A stretch of 64,000 bases of DNA from Macrostomum hystrix (GCA_950097015.1 CATNEN010000039.1:16028501-16092500); one strand, 5' to 3'. Positions 44,505-56,345 are shown, counted from the first letter of the stretch. Translations and numbers: made by a program. Notes: generated from the letters alone by a model not told the origin.

Positions 44505-44518
44505 TTACTCCTAAAAGA
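44505..44518. repeat. Target-site duplication of SINE B copy 2, right
   Basis: TTACTCCTAAAAGA, one mismatch from the left copy. Confidence 0.7.
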
Positions 44519-45049
44519 TTATCATCTTCTCTTTAAGATCTACATTCACACTTGAAAGATCCTCATTTACTCTTAAAAGTGTGGGGTCGGTGGCAAAGCG
44601 GTTTACTCGCCCAACAAATATAGCAATTTTATCTTCAATTGATTCTCAAGAAGCCGTGGAATTATTTATCAAATCTTCAGATTTTTGTCATTCTTTAAGA
44701 CGAGAAAAAGTCTAATCTAATCTAATCTAATTCCATCAAACGTCATCAGAACCTGTCAGCTGTGTCAAATGATTTCCAATTGTTTTCAAAGTTATTAAAA
44801 ATTGTTAAATCCTTCAGATCGTTAATCCAAGAGCTTTTATAGAAACGGCAGAATCTCGAGTAGATTTTCTCAAGTGAAATTTTGTCAAGTTAACATCTTA
44901 GAAAAAAGCAAATACTAATTGAGTCTTATACCGGTAGAAAAAAACTTTTTTAAAAGAAAATAATTATAAAATAGCAAAGATAAACAATAACCAAAAATCG
45001 AAAATAGTTCCATATTGAAAGGAAACAATTTTGTGTGGAAAAACGCAAA
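44519..45049. other. Intron sequence with a third SINE B head fragment
   Basis: At 44563-44610 the phrase CCTCATTTACTCTTAAAAG is followed by GTGGCAAAGCGGTTTACTCG-like sequence, repeating both the flank and the head of SINE B copy 2. The rest is AT-rich unique sequence with a short (TCTAA)n run at 44711. Confidence 0.5.
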
Positions 45050-45805
45050 TCTATCCTGATCCTCTGTCTGCTAATCCACCCTTATCCCCAATCTACTAAT
45101 CCATCCTAATCCCCAATCTACTAATCCATCCTGATCCCCACTCTGCTAACCCATCCTGATCCCCACCCTACTAATCCATCCTGATCCCCACTCTGCTAAT
45201 CCATCCTGATCCCAACCCTACTAATCCATTCTGATCCCCACTCTGCTAATCCACCCTTATCCCCAATCTACTAACCCATCCTAATCCCCAATCTACTAAT
45301 CCATCCTGGTCCCCACTCTGCTAACCCAACCTGATCCCCACCCTACTAATCCATTCTGATCCCCACTCTACTAACCCATCCTGATCCCCACCCTACTAAT
45401 CCATTCTGATCCCCACTCTACTAACCCATCCTGATCCCCACCCTACTAATCCATTCTGATCCCCACTCTACTAACCCATCCTGATCCCCACCCTACTAAT
45501 CCATTCTGATCCCCACTCTGCTAATCCATTCTGATCCCCACTCTGCTAATCCATTCTGATCCTCACTCTGCTAATCCATTCTGATCCCCACTCTACTAAC
45601 CCATCCTGATCCCCACCCTACTAATCCATTCTGATCCCCACTCTACTAACCCATCCTGATCCCCACCCTACTAATCCATTCTGATCCCCACTCTGCTAAT
45701 CCATCCTGATCCCCACCCTGCTAATCCATTCTGATCCCCACTCTGCTAATCCATTCTGATCCCCACTCTGCTAATCCATTCTGATTCCCACTATGCTAAT
45801 CCATC
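45050..45805. repeat. Tandem array, 25-bp unit with 50-bp dimers
   Basis: About 30 copies of a unit reading CTAATCCATTCTGATCCCCA plus CTCTG. In the middle, alternation of CTACTAACCCATCCTGATCC and the basic unit makes a 50-bp dimer. It runs to within ~30 bases of the exon at 45835 and supplies most of its pyrimidine-rich upstream sequence. Confidence 0.95.
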
Positions 45806-45834
45806 CTGATGTCCATTGCCTGGACGCATTGCAG

Positions 45835-46148
45835 GTTCATCATCCCACCGGAGCTACACACGGTAACTCTGAACCAGGGCTTCGCTGGCTTCATTTCCAA
45901 CCTGACAGTCAACGGCGAAGGCATCGACCTCGTCTACGAGCTGCAGCATCGAGGCGCAGGCAGTTCAACTAACGAAATTTCGTCTATGACAGCTTCGGAG
46001 GCTGCGGAGGCGGCGGCGGTGGCTTCCAGAGCAGTCGGCGAATGTGCCAGCCTGCCCTGCAGCAATGGAGGCATCTGCAGCGAGGGCTGGCGGCGATTTA
46101 AATGTGACTGCAGCCGCGCTGGATTCACCGGGGTCGACTGCTCCCAGC
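45835..46148 (+). CDS. NRXN: Alpha-neurexin exon: end of LNS3 and EGF2
   Basis: The acceptor GCATTGCAG (45834) supplies G to complete the arginine codon begun at 43206. The exon reads PPELHTVTLNQGFAGFISNL, the closing LNS3 strand, then an alanine- and serine-rich linker, then EGF2 with six cysteines: GECASLPCSNGGIC, FKCDC, GFTGVDC. In vertebrate neurexins the closing strand is Y-V-G-C-I-R-D-L; here the cysteine position reads serine (FISNL). The donor is C|GTGAGT at 46149, phase 1, and a 14-bp array begins about a dozen bases later. Confidence 0.95.
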
Positions 46149-46159
46149 GTGAGTTCTGG

Positions 46160-46394
46160 GACGTGGGATCTTGGATCTGGGATCTTGGATCTGGGATCTT
46201 GGATCTGGGATCTTGGATCTGGGATCTTGGATCTGGGATCTTGGATCTGGGATCTTGGATCTGGGATCTTGGATCTGGGATCTTGGATCTGGGATCTTGG
46301 ATCTGGGATCTTGGATCTGGGATCTTGGATCTGGGATCTTGGATCTGGGATCTTGGATCTGGGATCTTGGATCTGGGATCTTGGATCTGGGATC
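46160..46394. repeat. Tandem array, 14-bp unit GGATCTTGGATCTG
   Basis: About 17 perfect copies of GGATCTTGGATCTG (itself two 7-bp half units), starting about 11 bases after the EGF2 donor. It is stop-free in the exon's frame, so reading continues in frame from EGF2 to 46465. Confidence 0.96.
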
Positions 46395-46884
46395 AGAAGT
46401 CCGTTGTAGATATGCACGCAGGCACGCAGGCACACAAAGCAAATGATAAAAGCTTCATCGTTTAACAAAGTAGTTTAACTTTGCTTGGTCGCGGATAACC
46501 CGCGTTGGGATCTGGGACTAAAATACTTAAAGGAATCAGGATAAATAGGCACCAGCTGCGACAAGTGGAAGGGAAGAAAGGATAAGAGAGAGAGCGAGTG
46601 ATGGGGAGAGGGAGAATGAAAAAGAATGACCAACAGAACAGTTCTTCCATCGGTTCAATTAAATTTTAGTTGGAAGAATAATTTTTAGTTAAGCGCCCAG
46701 TTGCTAGAATAATGGCTAAACTGGGTCGTAATTGCTGCAGGTAAAAAAGTGCTTCGGGACTACTTACTTAACGAGACAATCTAATCCCAAAAATATGGCG
46801 GATAGTTTGGATGATATAAGCAATTTATTCCCTAAATTTATTCCCTAAGTTAGGTTTCAATTTCCTCATCCGAAAATCACTATT
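46395..46884. other. Unique intron sequence
   Basis: About 490 bases; no feature seen. Confidence 0.5.
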
Positions 46885-47335
46885 TAGTTCTAATCCCCAT
46901 GCTTTAGATTCTGATCCCATTGCTTTAGATTCAGATCACCACGCTTCAGATTCTGATCCCCATGGTTTAGATTCTGATCCCCACGCTTCAGATTCTGATC
47001 CCCATGGTTTAGATTCTAATCCCTGTGTTTTAGACTCTGATCCCATGGTTTAGATTCAGATCACCACGCTTCAGATTCTGATCCCCATGGTTTAGATTCT
47101 GATCCCCATGATTTAGATTCTGATCCCAATATTTTAAGTTCTGATCCCTGTGTTTTAGATTCTGGTCCACATGTTTTAGATTCCGATCCCCATGGTTTAG
47201 ATTCTGATCCCTGTGTTTTAGATTCTGATCCCCATGGTTTAGATTCTGATCCCCATGATTTAGATTCTAATCCCCATGGTTTAGATTCTGATCCCCATGA
47301 TGTAGATTCTGATCCCCATGGTTTAGATTCTTTTT
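46885..47335. repeat. Tandem array, 21-bp unit
   Basis: About 22 diverged copies of a 21-bp unit, TTTAGATTCTGATCCCCATG plus G. It shares CTGATCCCCA with the 25-bp array at 45050 in the preceding intron. Confidence 0.93.
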
Positions 47336-47837
47336 CTTAAGCAGAAAATCAGTAAATGAAATTCAGTAAAACAGGCAGCGACCGACTAGTGCAACAGGCA
47401 CATGCAAATAAAATCAATGTTGAATTTCACTCCCCCAAACAATGCTAAGTCAGTTACAAACAGGTATAAATCAGAGATAGGTTAGATAGCTGCTAACTCT
47501 GTAGCAATATCCGTTAGTTGAGCTGGTGTGTTGTTGAAGACTTGCGCTGTGGTTTTAGCATAGTGGGCAGTGTGTAAGCTGGGTTGCTAAGGGGCAGAAA
47601 AGCGACCATTGTCTTGTGGAAATGAAATTTATTGCCCAGCTAATGATTTGACCAAGGATTTTTTACAGCGTAATTTACTGCCAACAACTGCCCAGCGCAT
47701 TTTCCACCGCGTTGCTTTGGTTTCAAAAGTAAATTCAGAGGTCATTGCTAACTGAAACTAGAGAAAGTACTAAAAATGCGTGTGATTTAACTTTTAGCTT
47801 GTTAACTTTTCAGTTTTGGCTTCATTCATAGAATGAG
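47336..47837. other. Unique intron sequence
   Basis: About 500 bases; no feature seen. Confidence 0.5.
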
Positions 47838-49085
47838 AGTTTCAGACATAAAACTGAGGTCATTTCTGGGTCATAGAATCCTGATTGCAGTCATCAAATT
47901 GAGATCATTTCTCGGTCATAGAATCAGAACTTCAGTCATAAAATTGAGATCATTTCTCGGTCATAGAATCAGAACTTCAGTCATAAAATTGAGGTCATTT
48001 CTGGGTCATACAATCCTGATTGCAGTCAGCAAATTGAGACCATTTCTCGGTCATAGAATCCTGATTGCAGTCATCAAACTGAGACCGTTTCTCGGTCATA
48101 GAATCCTGATTGTAGTCATAAAATTGAGTTCATTTCTCGGTCATAAAATCACTATTAAATTCATAAAATTGAGTTCAATTCTCGGTCATAAAATCACTAT
48201 TAAATTCATAAAATGAGTTCAATTCTCGGTCATAAAATCACTATTAAATTTATAAAGTTGAGTTCATTTCTCGGTCATAAAATCACTATTAAATTCATAA
48301 AGTTGAGTTCATTTCTCGGTCATAAAATCACTATTAAATTCATAAAGTTGAGTTCATTTCTCGGTCATAAAATCACTATTAAATTCATAAAGTTGAGTTC
48401 ATTTCTCGGTCATAAAATCACTATTAAATTCATAAAGTTGAGTTCAATTCTCGGTCATAAAATCACTATTAAATTCATAAAATTGAGTTCGATTCTCGGT
48501 CATAAAATCACTATTAAGTTCATAAAATTGAGTTCAATTCTCGGTCATAAAATCACTATTAAGTTCATAAAATTGAGTTCAATTCTCGGTCATAAAATCA
48601 CTATTAAATTCATAAAATTGAGTTCAATTCTCGGTCATAAAATCACTATTAAGTTCATAAAATTGAGTTCAATTCTCGGTCATAAAATCACTATTAAATT
48701 CATAAAATTGAGTTCAATTCTCGGTCATAAAATCACTATTAAATTCATAAAATTGAGTTCAATTCTCGGTCATAAAATCACTATTAAATTCATAAAATGA
48801 GTTCAATTCTCGGTCATAAAATCACTATTAAATTCATAAAATTGAGTTCAATTCTCGGTCATAAAATCACTATTAAGTTCATAAAATTGAGTTCAATTCT
48901 CGGTCATAAAATCACTATTAAATTCATAAAATTGAGTTCAATTCTCGGTCATAAAATCACTATTAAGTTCATAAAGTTGAGTTCATTTCTCGGTCACTGA
49001 ATCAGTATTTCAGTCATAAAATTCAACTGAATCATGATTGCAGTCATAAAATTGAGATCATTTCTCGGTCATAGACTCAGGACAT
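47838..49085. repeat. Tandem array, 45-bp unit
   Basis: About 27 copies of a 45-bp unit that includes TCATAAAATTGAGTTCAATT, CTCGGTCATAAAATCACTAT and TAAAT. The unit is itself a diverged duplication of ~22-bp halves, still visible in the left portion (CTCGGTCATAGAATC / GCAGTCATCAAATTGAG). Confidence 0.95.
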
Positions 49086-49680
49086 CAGTTTTCTACATCA
49101 GTCGAGCTTTATATTTCGAGTCTACCCCAATGTTGCGAATGCAAATCACATTATAGAAGCAGCAAAACAAGGACGCACACCAGTTGAAAAATAAGCGAGC
49201 CACTGCACACGAAGCGCCTGCGACGGCGATGGGGTTGTCAAGCGCTGTTTGATGTCATTTGATTTGCATGCAAATTTATCCAAACCCGAGAAGCATTCAG
49301 TATTGCCTTCCTCATCCGAGCACTCTGTCTCTCTGTCTTACCATCCTCCAAAATCAGCTCACTTGCACTTGGCCACATATAGAAAAAGTTGTGCAACAAT
49401 GTTGGCTCTACGACCAATACAGACACGCTATACACATAGGACCCAGAAATGACAAATAAATTGAGTCTTAATAGTGAAATACAGCTTCTAATAGAGCTTT
49501 TGGTTCTTATCTAAAGCTTCATTAGATGGAATGGGATGTAAAATAAATTGTGGACGCATTCGGGATACAATCTGAGTTTATTTTCGATTTTCATTTGCGA
49601 CGACAACAGACAGTTTGAAAGATAAATGAGTGACTATTAGACTGGTATTGACTGGAAAAGTTTTACAGTATGTTGTAGAG
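49086..49680. other. Unique intron sequence
   Basis: About 590 bases; no gene supported. Confidence 0.5.
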
Positions 49681-51950
49681 TATCAGAGAGACACTGGGGG
49701 AGAAAGTCAGAGAGACACAGGGGGAGAAAGTCAGAAAGACACTGGGGGAGAAAGTCAGAGAGACACTGGGGGAGAAAGTCAGAGAGAAACTGGGGAGAAA
49801 GTCAGAGAGACACAGGGTGAAAAAGTCAGAAAGACACTGGGGGAGAAAGTCAGAAAGACACTGGGGGAGAAAGTCAGAGAGACACTGGGGGAGAAAGTTA
49901 GAAAGAAACTGGGGAGAAAGTCAGAGAGAAACTGGGGGAGAAAGTCAGAGAGACACAGGGGGGAGAAAGTCAGAGAGACACAGGGGGGAGAAAGTCAGAA
50001 AGAAACTGGGGAGAATGTCAGAGAGAAACAGGGGGAGAAAGTCAGAAAGACACTGGGGGAGAAAGTCAGAAAGACACTGGGGGAGAAAGTCAGAAAGACA
50101 CTGGGGGAGAAAGTCAGAGAGAGACAGGGGGAGAAAGTGAGATAGACACTGGGGGGAGAAAGTCAGAGAGACACTGGGGGAGAAAGTCAGAGAGACACAG
50201 GGGGAGAAAGTCAGAGAGACACAGGGGGAGAAAGTCAGAGAGACACAGGGGGAGAAAGTCAGAAAGAAACTGGGGAGAAAGTCAGAGAGACACTGGGGGA
50301 GAAAGTCAGAAAGACACTGGGGGAGAAAGTCAGAAAGACACTGGGGGAGAAAGTCAGAGAGACACAGGGGGAGAAAGTCAGAAAGACACTGGGGGAGAAA
50401 GTCAGAGAGACACTGGGGGAGAAAGTCAGAGAGACACTGGGAGAGAAAGTCAGAAAGACACTGGGGGAGAAAGTCAGAAAGACACTGGGGGAGAAAGTCA
50501 GAGAGACACTGGGGGGAGAAAGTCAGAAAGACACTGGGGGAGAAAGTCAGAGAGACACTGGGGGAGAAAGTCAGAGAGACACTGGGGGAGAAAGTCAGAG
50601 AGACACAGGGGGAGAAAGTCTGAGACACAGGAGGAGAAAGTAACAGACATAGGGGGAGAAAGTCAGAGAGACACTGGGGGAGAAAGTCAGAGAGAAACTG
50701 GGGAGAAAGTCAGAAAGACACTGGGGGAGAAAGTCAGAGAGAGACAGGGGGAGAAAGTGAGATAGACACTGGGGGGAGAAAGTCAGAGAGACACTGGGGG
50801 AGAAAATCAGAGAGACACAGGGGGAGAAAGTCAGAGAGACACTGGGGGAGAAAGTCAGAGAGACACAGGGGGAGAAAGTCTGAGACACAGGAGGAGAAAG
50901 TCAGAGAGACACTGGGGGAGGAAGTCAGAGAGAGACAGGGGGAGAAAGTCAGAAAGAAACTGGGGAGAAAGTCAGAAAGACACTGGGGGAGGAAGTCAGA
51001 GAGAGACAGGGGGAGAAAGTGAGAAAGACACTGGGGGAGAAAGTCAGAGAGAGACAGGGGGAGAAAGTGAGATAGACACTGGGGGGAGAAAGTCAGAGAG
51101 ACACTGGGGGAGAAAATCAGAGAGACACAGGGGGAGAAAGTCAGAGAGACACTGGGGGAGAAAGTCAGAGAGACACAGGGGGAGAAAGTCTGAGACACAG
51201 GAGGAGAAAGTCAGAGAGACACTGGGGGAGGAAGTCAGAGAGAGACAGGGGGAGAAAGTCAGAAAGAAACTGGGGAGAAAGTCAGAAAGACACTGGGGGA
51301 GGAAGTCAGAGAGAGACAGGGGGAGAAAGTGAGAAAGACACTGGGGGAGAAAGTCAGAGAGACACTGGGGGAGAAAGTCAGAAAGACACTGGGGGAGAAA
51401 GTCAGAAAGACACTGGGGGAGAAAGTCAGAGAGACACTGGGGGAGAAAGTCAGAAAGACACTGGGGGAGGAAGTCAGAGAGAGACAGGGGGAGAAAGTGA
51501 GAAAGACACTGGGGGAGAAAGTCAGAGAGACACTGGGGGAGAAAATCAGAGAGACACAGGGGGAGAAAGTCAGAGAGACACTGGGGGAGAAAGTCAGAGA
51601 GACACAGGGGGAGAAAGTCTGAGACACAGGAGGAGAAAGTCAGAGAGACACTGGGGGAGGAAGTCAGAGAGAGACAGGGGGAGAAAGTCAGAAAGAAACT
51701 GGGGAGAAAGTCAGAAAGACACTGGGGGAGGAAGTCAGAGAGAGACAGGGGGAGAAAGTGAGAAAGACACTGGGGGAGAAAGTCAGAGAGACACTGGGGG
51801 AGAAAGTCAGAAAGACACTGGGGGAGAAAGTCAGAAAGACACTGGGGGAGAAAGTCAGAGAGACACTGGGGGAGAAAGTCAGAAAGACACTGGGGGAGAA
51901 AGTCAGAGAGACACTGAGGGAGAAAGTCAGAGAGACACTGGGGGAGAAAG
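49681..51950. repeat. Tandem array, 24-bp purine-rich unit with higher-order blocks
   Basis: About 95 copies of a 24-bp unit (GTCAGAGAGACACTGGGGGA plus GAAA). A ~300-bp block with a diagnostic short unit, GTCTGAGACACAGGAGGAGA, recurs at about 50618, 50878, 51188 and 51617, showing higher-order amplification. The + strand, which is also the transcript strand, has a G5 tract in almost every unit. Confidence 0.96.
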
Positions 51951-51974
51951 TATGTAATGAGGATCTGTCTGTAC

Positions 51975-52075
51975 TAAGGATCTGGCTGCACATCTGGCCT
52001 AATTGGGGGTAGGTGTATTCGATGATTATCATATTATTAATAATTTCTTTTTTTCATATTATTAATAATTTGCCC
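51975..52075 (+). mobile_element. SINE family A, 3'-end fragment
   Basis: TGGCTGCACATCTGGCCTAA, then TTGGGGGTAGGTGTATTCGA, closely matches the 3' end of the copy at 31389. It lies just before the LNS4 exon. CATATTATTAATAATTT occurs twice in its tail (52028, 52057). Confidence 0.75.
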
Positions 52076-52086
52076 GCAAATGGCAG

Positions 52087-52316
52087 GTGCTCCAACACTG
52101 CTCTTCGACGGCACCGGCTGGGTTCGAGTCTCATTCGCCGCTCCGCTGCGCAGCCTGACGGAGGAGGTGACGCTGCGATTTCGGACCAACGCCTCCTCGG
52201 CTAACAGCCTTCTATTTGCCAGCGTCAACAGGAAGTACGCTTCTAAAGACACGATGAGACTAGAGCTGAAGGATGGCGTTCTGGTCTGCACCGTCAACTA
52301 TGGACTGACCAGTCTG
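52087..52316 (+). CDS. NRXN: Alpha-neurexin exon: start of LNS4
   Basis: The acceptor AAATGGCAG (52086) gives GT to the C from 46148 (arginine). The frame LLFDGTGWVRVSFAAPLRSL, EEVTLRFRTNASSANSLLFA and DTMRLELKDGVLVCTVNYG is a typical LNS first half (F-R-T...L-L-F, L-E-L-x-D-G-x-L). The donor is CTG|GTGAGA at 52317, phase 0, close to where splice site 3 lies in vertebrate neurexins. A 15-bp array follows 17 bases later. Confidence 0.94.
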
Positions 52317-52333
52317 GTGAGACAGCAACTTCT

Positions 52334-52700
52334 CATTGGGATTTGTGTCATTGGGATCAGTGTCATTGTGATCTGTGTCATTGGGATCAGTGTGATTGTG
52401 ATCTGTGTGATTGGGATCTGTGTGATTGTGATCTATGTCATTGGGATCTGTGTGATTGGGATCTGTGTCATTGGGATCAGTGTCATTGGGATCTATGTCA
52501 TTGGGATTTGTGTCATTGGGATTTGTGTCATTGGGATCAGTGTCATTGGGATTTGTGTCATTGGGATCTGTGTCATTGGGATCTGTGTCATTGGGATCTG
52601 TGTCATTGGAATCTGCGTGATTGGGATCAGTGTCATTGGGATCTGTGTCATTGGAATCTGTGTGATTGGGATTAGTGTCATTGGGATCTGTCTGTAATGA
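52334..52700. repeat. Tandem array, 15-bp unit TGTGTCATTGGGATC
   Basis: About 24 copies of TGTGTCATTGGGATC and variants beginning 17 bases after the donor at 52317. It is in frame with the upstream exon and would encode hydrophobic VIGIC repeats if retained. Confidence 0.95.
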
Positions 52701-53420
52701 GGATCTGTCTGTGTGTAATTGAGTTCTGTCTTTATTTGGGACCTGTCTATCATTGAGATCTTACAGCACAGCTAAGTGTGAATTTCTCAGATTGGGTCTC
52801 AAATGGGAGAGGATCATTTTATAACTCCATGCCACCATTTAATCTGTTCCCTTGACTTAGGCTACTCACGTGGCAGCTAATAGGATTTTTAATTTAGCGT
52901 GACCTAAAAACTCTTGCTTGTAGGAAACTCACACAGCTAAGATTAGGCCTATTCTCAAATTTATTCCCATATTCGGTAACGGACACCGAATCTGTAAATC
53001 CCAAAATTGACTGCATAAGCTCCCTAGTGCTCCTAGCAGATTGACATGTGTAAGTGGCTTTTCTCACAACCCCTATTTCAATAGACTCATTGTGTAGACC
53101 CATTTCTATCCACACACTCAAATTTAAGATAGATGTGTTTGATAAGATGCAATTATTGCATTGCAAAGCCTACATGCCTAGAGATATGAACTTCGGATTC
53201 CTGTTCTTTCCCTTCAATTTGCAGGCTACTAAGAATGGTTGCCTTTTGGATAGATTGACACACCGAGTGCATAGCTGCGGAATGTTCTAACTAAGGAAAA
53301 ACTTTGAGACTTTGATATTTAAAATATCTATTTGAAGATGTACTCTATATAGCAAGTGACATTGTCGAGAAAAATTATTTTACGCTTAAATAGAACGCTC
53401 TGATTAGATAAGACAATACT
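52701..53420. other. Unique intron sequence
   Basis: About 720 bases; no supported feature. Confidence 0.5.
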
Positions 53421-53780
53421 AGATTAGATTAGAGTAGATTAGATTAGATTAGATTAGATTAGATTAGATTAGATTAGATTAGATTAGATTAGATTAGTTT
53501 AGATTAGATTAGATTAGATTGGATTAGATTAGATTAAATTAGATTAGATTAGATTAGATTAGATTAGATTAGATTAGATTAGTTTAGATTAGATTAGATT
53601 AGATTGGATTAGATTAGATTATAATAAATTAGATTAGATTAGATTAGATTAGATTAGATTATATTATATTATATTAGATTAGATTAGATTAGATTAGATT
53701 ACATTATATTATATTATATTAAATTATATTAGATTAGATTAGATTAAATTAGATTATATTCGATTAGGTTAGATTAATGG
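53421..53780. repeat. (GATTA)n pentanucleotide array
   Basis: About 70 copies of ATTAG/GATTA with scattered TATAT and TTTAG variants. Confidence 0.97.
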
Positions 53781-54470
53781 ATAAGGATTCAAATAAGTTT
53801 TAGTTTAATCAAGTTTGTTAAACTGTAAGTTTAAAAATGTGTTAATTCCCTTTTCAGTTGAAAAGTGCAATTACTTGCAAACGCAAGGTTCGACAACTCG
53901 ACACTTCATAATTGTAGAAAGCGAAAACTGTAGGATTGTGTCTAGAAATTGGTTAGCAACGGCACGGCAGCAGGGAGAGAAAATTAGGGTGGGTTGAGAA
54001 AAGACGAGGATGCTGATTTTGAATGAGGCAGCGTTTGCACTCCTCTTAGCGTTAAAGCATCGAGCATTGGGATGGCCACATACTGTCGCCCTGAAGCTTG
54101 TGTCGCTAATTTCTGTGCAAATTTTTCACAACATCTCTCTATCAGTCACACTGTGAGCCTATGCGCGCATTATACGAGAATTCATAATGTTTACTAGGCC
54201 AGTAAGTGTTTGAGGTTGGTGTGTTAGGTCACGGTCACAATGGCGAGGCTCCTTTCACTTTCTCTCTCCCTCCCTCCCTCGCACTCTCGCCATCGATCAA
54301 TTCGAGAAGCTGCCGCCTGGCTGGAATTCTGGCTCCGGGAGTGTCCGCTAGCTGTTAAACAGAAAAAAATAGAGAGAGACAGAATGCTAAAAAACTAATT
54401 CTGCTCGATACAGTTTTCCATTATGCTTTTATCTATAGTTCGATTGCTGCTTTTTCTATAGTTATTTATC
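53781..54470. other. Unique intron sequence
   Basis: About 690 bases; no supported feature. Confidence 0.5.
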
Positions 54471-54812
54471 CTCCTCTCCTCTCCTCTCCTGTCCTCTCCT
54501 GCCCTCTCCTCTCCTGTCCTCTCCTGCCCTCTCCTCTCCTGTCCTCTCCTCTCCTCTCCTCTCCTGTCCTCTCCTGTCCTATCCTCTCCTCTCCTCTCCT
54601 CTCCTCTCCTCTCCTCTCCTCTCCTCTCCTCTCCTCTCCTGTCCTCTCCTGTCCTCTCCTCTCCTGTCCTCTCCTGTCCTCTCCTGTCCTCTCCTCTCCT
54701 CTCCTCTCCTCTCCTGTCCTCTCCTGTCCTCTCCTCTCCTCTCCTCTCCTCTCCTCTCCTGTCCTCTCCTCTCCTCTCCTCTCCTCTCCTCTCCTATCCT
54801 GTCCTCTCCTCT
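54471..54812. repeat. Polypyrimidine pentanucleotide array (CTCCT / GTCCT)
   Basis: About 68 units of CTCCT, with GTCCT and GCCCT variants. It is the reverse complement of the purine array at 25537-26395. Confidence 0.96.
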
Positions 54813-55430
54813 ATTTTCTATAAATAAACTACCACGAGGTGCTCAAAGAGAAACAGAAATTATGGAATGGTCTAATTTCGTTTGCAAAAAATGCTACTTA
54901 TCAATCATTACTTGCAGCCTCTATTTCCGCAAAAGATTCGATTTCAAATTTTTATCACAGATGTGGTTGCTTTGCCTCTCAAAGCAAGAAATTTGTTTCG
55001 CAACACACGTGCTGCTCTGTTTGAGTCGAGTGGCTGCCCCATCTGTTTTGCTAAAAAATCTCTGTTTCTCTCTCGATTTCACGGTATAATTTTGTATCAA
55101 TTTTCGTTTCCCAAAGAAATCAGGAAACTGAATACTGGTCTGCAAAGATGTCCGTTTAGTCGTCCATGCATCATCGAAATGACGCGACCAATGTAAATTC
55201 ATGCAGATCGTATTGAATTTCGAGGGCCAAACAAAGTATAGAGTGGAATTCGGCGTTGGATGGCAATTTGATAGCACTGACCGGAGACTCATGATGACTT
55301 TTAGCGGTTTTTTGGCTGTTGGGATAATCTGCAAATGTGTAGCGAACAATTTGGCCGTTTTTTTCTAGCATTTTCTCCTACGTTGGAGTCTCTCATTTAG
55401 GAAAATCATTTTTCTCTTACATTACTCACA
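54813..55430. other. Unique intron sequence
   Basis: About 620 bases. Overlapping open frames occur on both strands, but none shows a family pattern or usable splice phase. Confidence 0.4.
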
Positions 55431-56345
55431 CTCTCCCTTCCCCTCCCATCCTCTCCCTTTCTCTCCCTTTCTCTCCCTTCCTCTTTCTTCCCCTCCCATC
55501 CTCTCCCTTTCTCTCCTTTCCTTTACCTTCCTCTCCCTTCCTCTCCCTTTCTCTCCCCTCCTCTCCTTTCCCCTCCCTTCCTCTACGAGTATTCTTGTCT
55601 CTCTTCCTCTCCCTTCCTCTCCTTTCCTTTCCCTTCCTCTCCCTTTCTCTCCCTTCCTCTCCTTTCCTTTCCCTTCCTCTCCCTTTCTCTCCCTTCCTCT
55701 CCCTTCTCTCCCTTCCTCTCCTTTCCCTCCCTTCCTCTATTCTTGTCTCTCTTCCTCTCCCTTCCTCTCCTTTCCTTTCCCTTCCTCTCCCTTCCTCTCC
55801 CTTCCTCTCCTTTCCTCTTCTTTACTCTCCTTTCCTTCCCCTTCCTCTCCTTTCCCCTCCCTTCCTCTCCTTTCCTCTCCCTTCCTCTCCTTTACTCTCC
55901 CTTCCGCTCTCTTCCTCTACCTTCCTCTCCCTTCCCCTCCCTTCTCCTCTCTTCCTCTCCCTTCCTCTCCCTTCCTCTCCCTTCCTTTCCGTTCCTCTCC
56001 TTTTCCCTCCCTTCCTCTCCTTTCCTCTCCCTTCCTCTCCTTTACTCTCCCTTCCCCTCTCTTCCTCTACCTTCCTCTCCCTTCCCCTCCCTTCTCCTCT
56101 CTTCCTCTCCCTTCCTCTCCCTTCCTCTCCCTTCCTCTCCCTTCCTCTCCCTTCCTCTCCCTTCCTCTCCCTTCCTTTCCCTTCCTCTCCCATCCTCTCC
56201 CTTCGTTTCCCTTCCTCTATTCTTGTTTCACTTCCTCTCCCTTCCTCTCCCTTCCTTTCCCTTCCCTCCCTTCCCCTCCCTTCCTCTATTCTTGTCTATC
56301 TTCCTCTCCTTTCCGCTCCCTTCCTCTCTTCTTGACTATCTTCCT
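55431..56345. repeat. Polypyrimidine array, ~10-bp unit CTCTCCCTTC
   Basis: About 90 units of CTCTCCCTTC and variants with longer blocks around CTATTCTTGTCTCTCTTCCT repeated several times. It ends about 130 bases before the next exon. Open frames through it are artefacts. Confidence 0.95.

Noticed and set aside
54839..55371. Overlapping short open frames on both strands
   Set aside because: No recognisable motif, no compatible splice phase and mutually overlapping; most likely chance.
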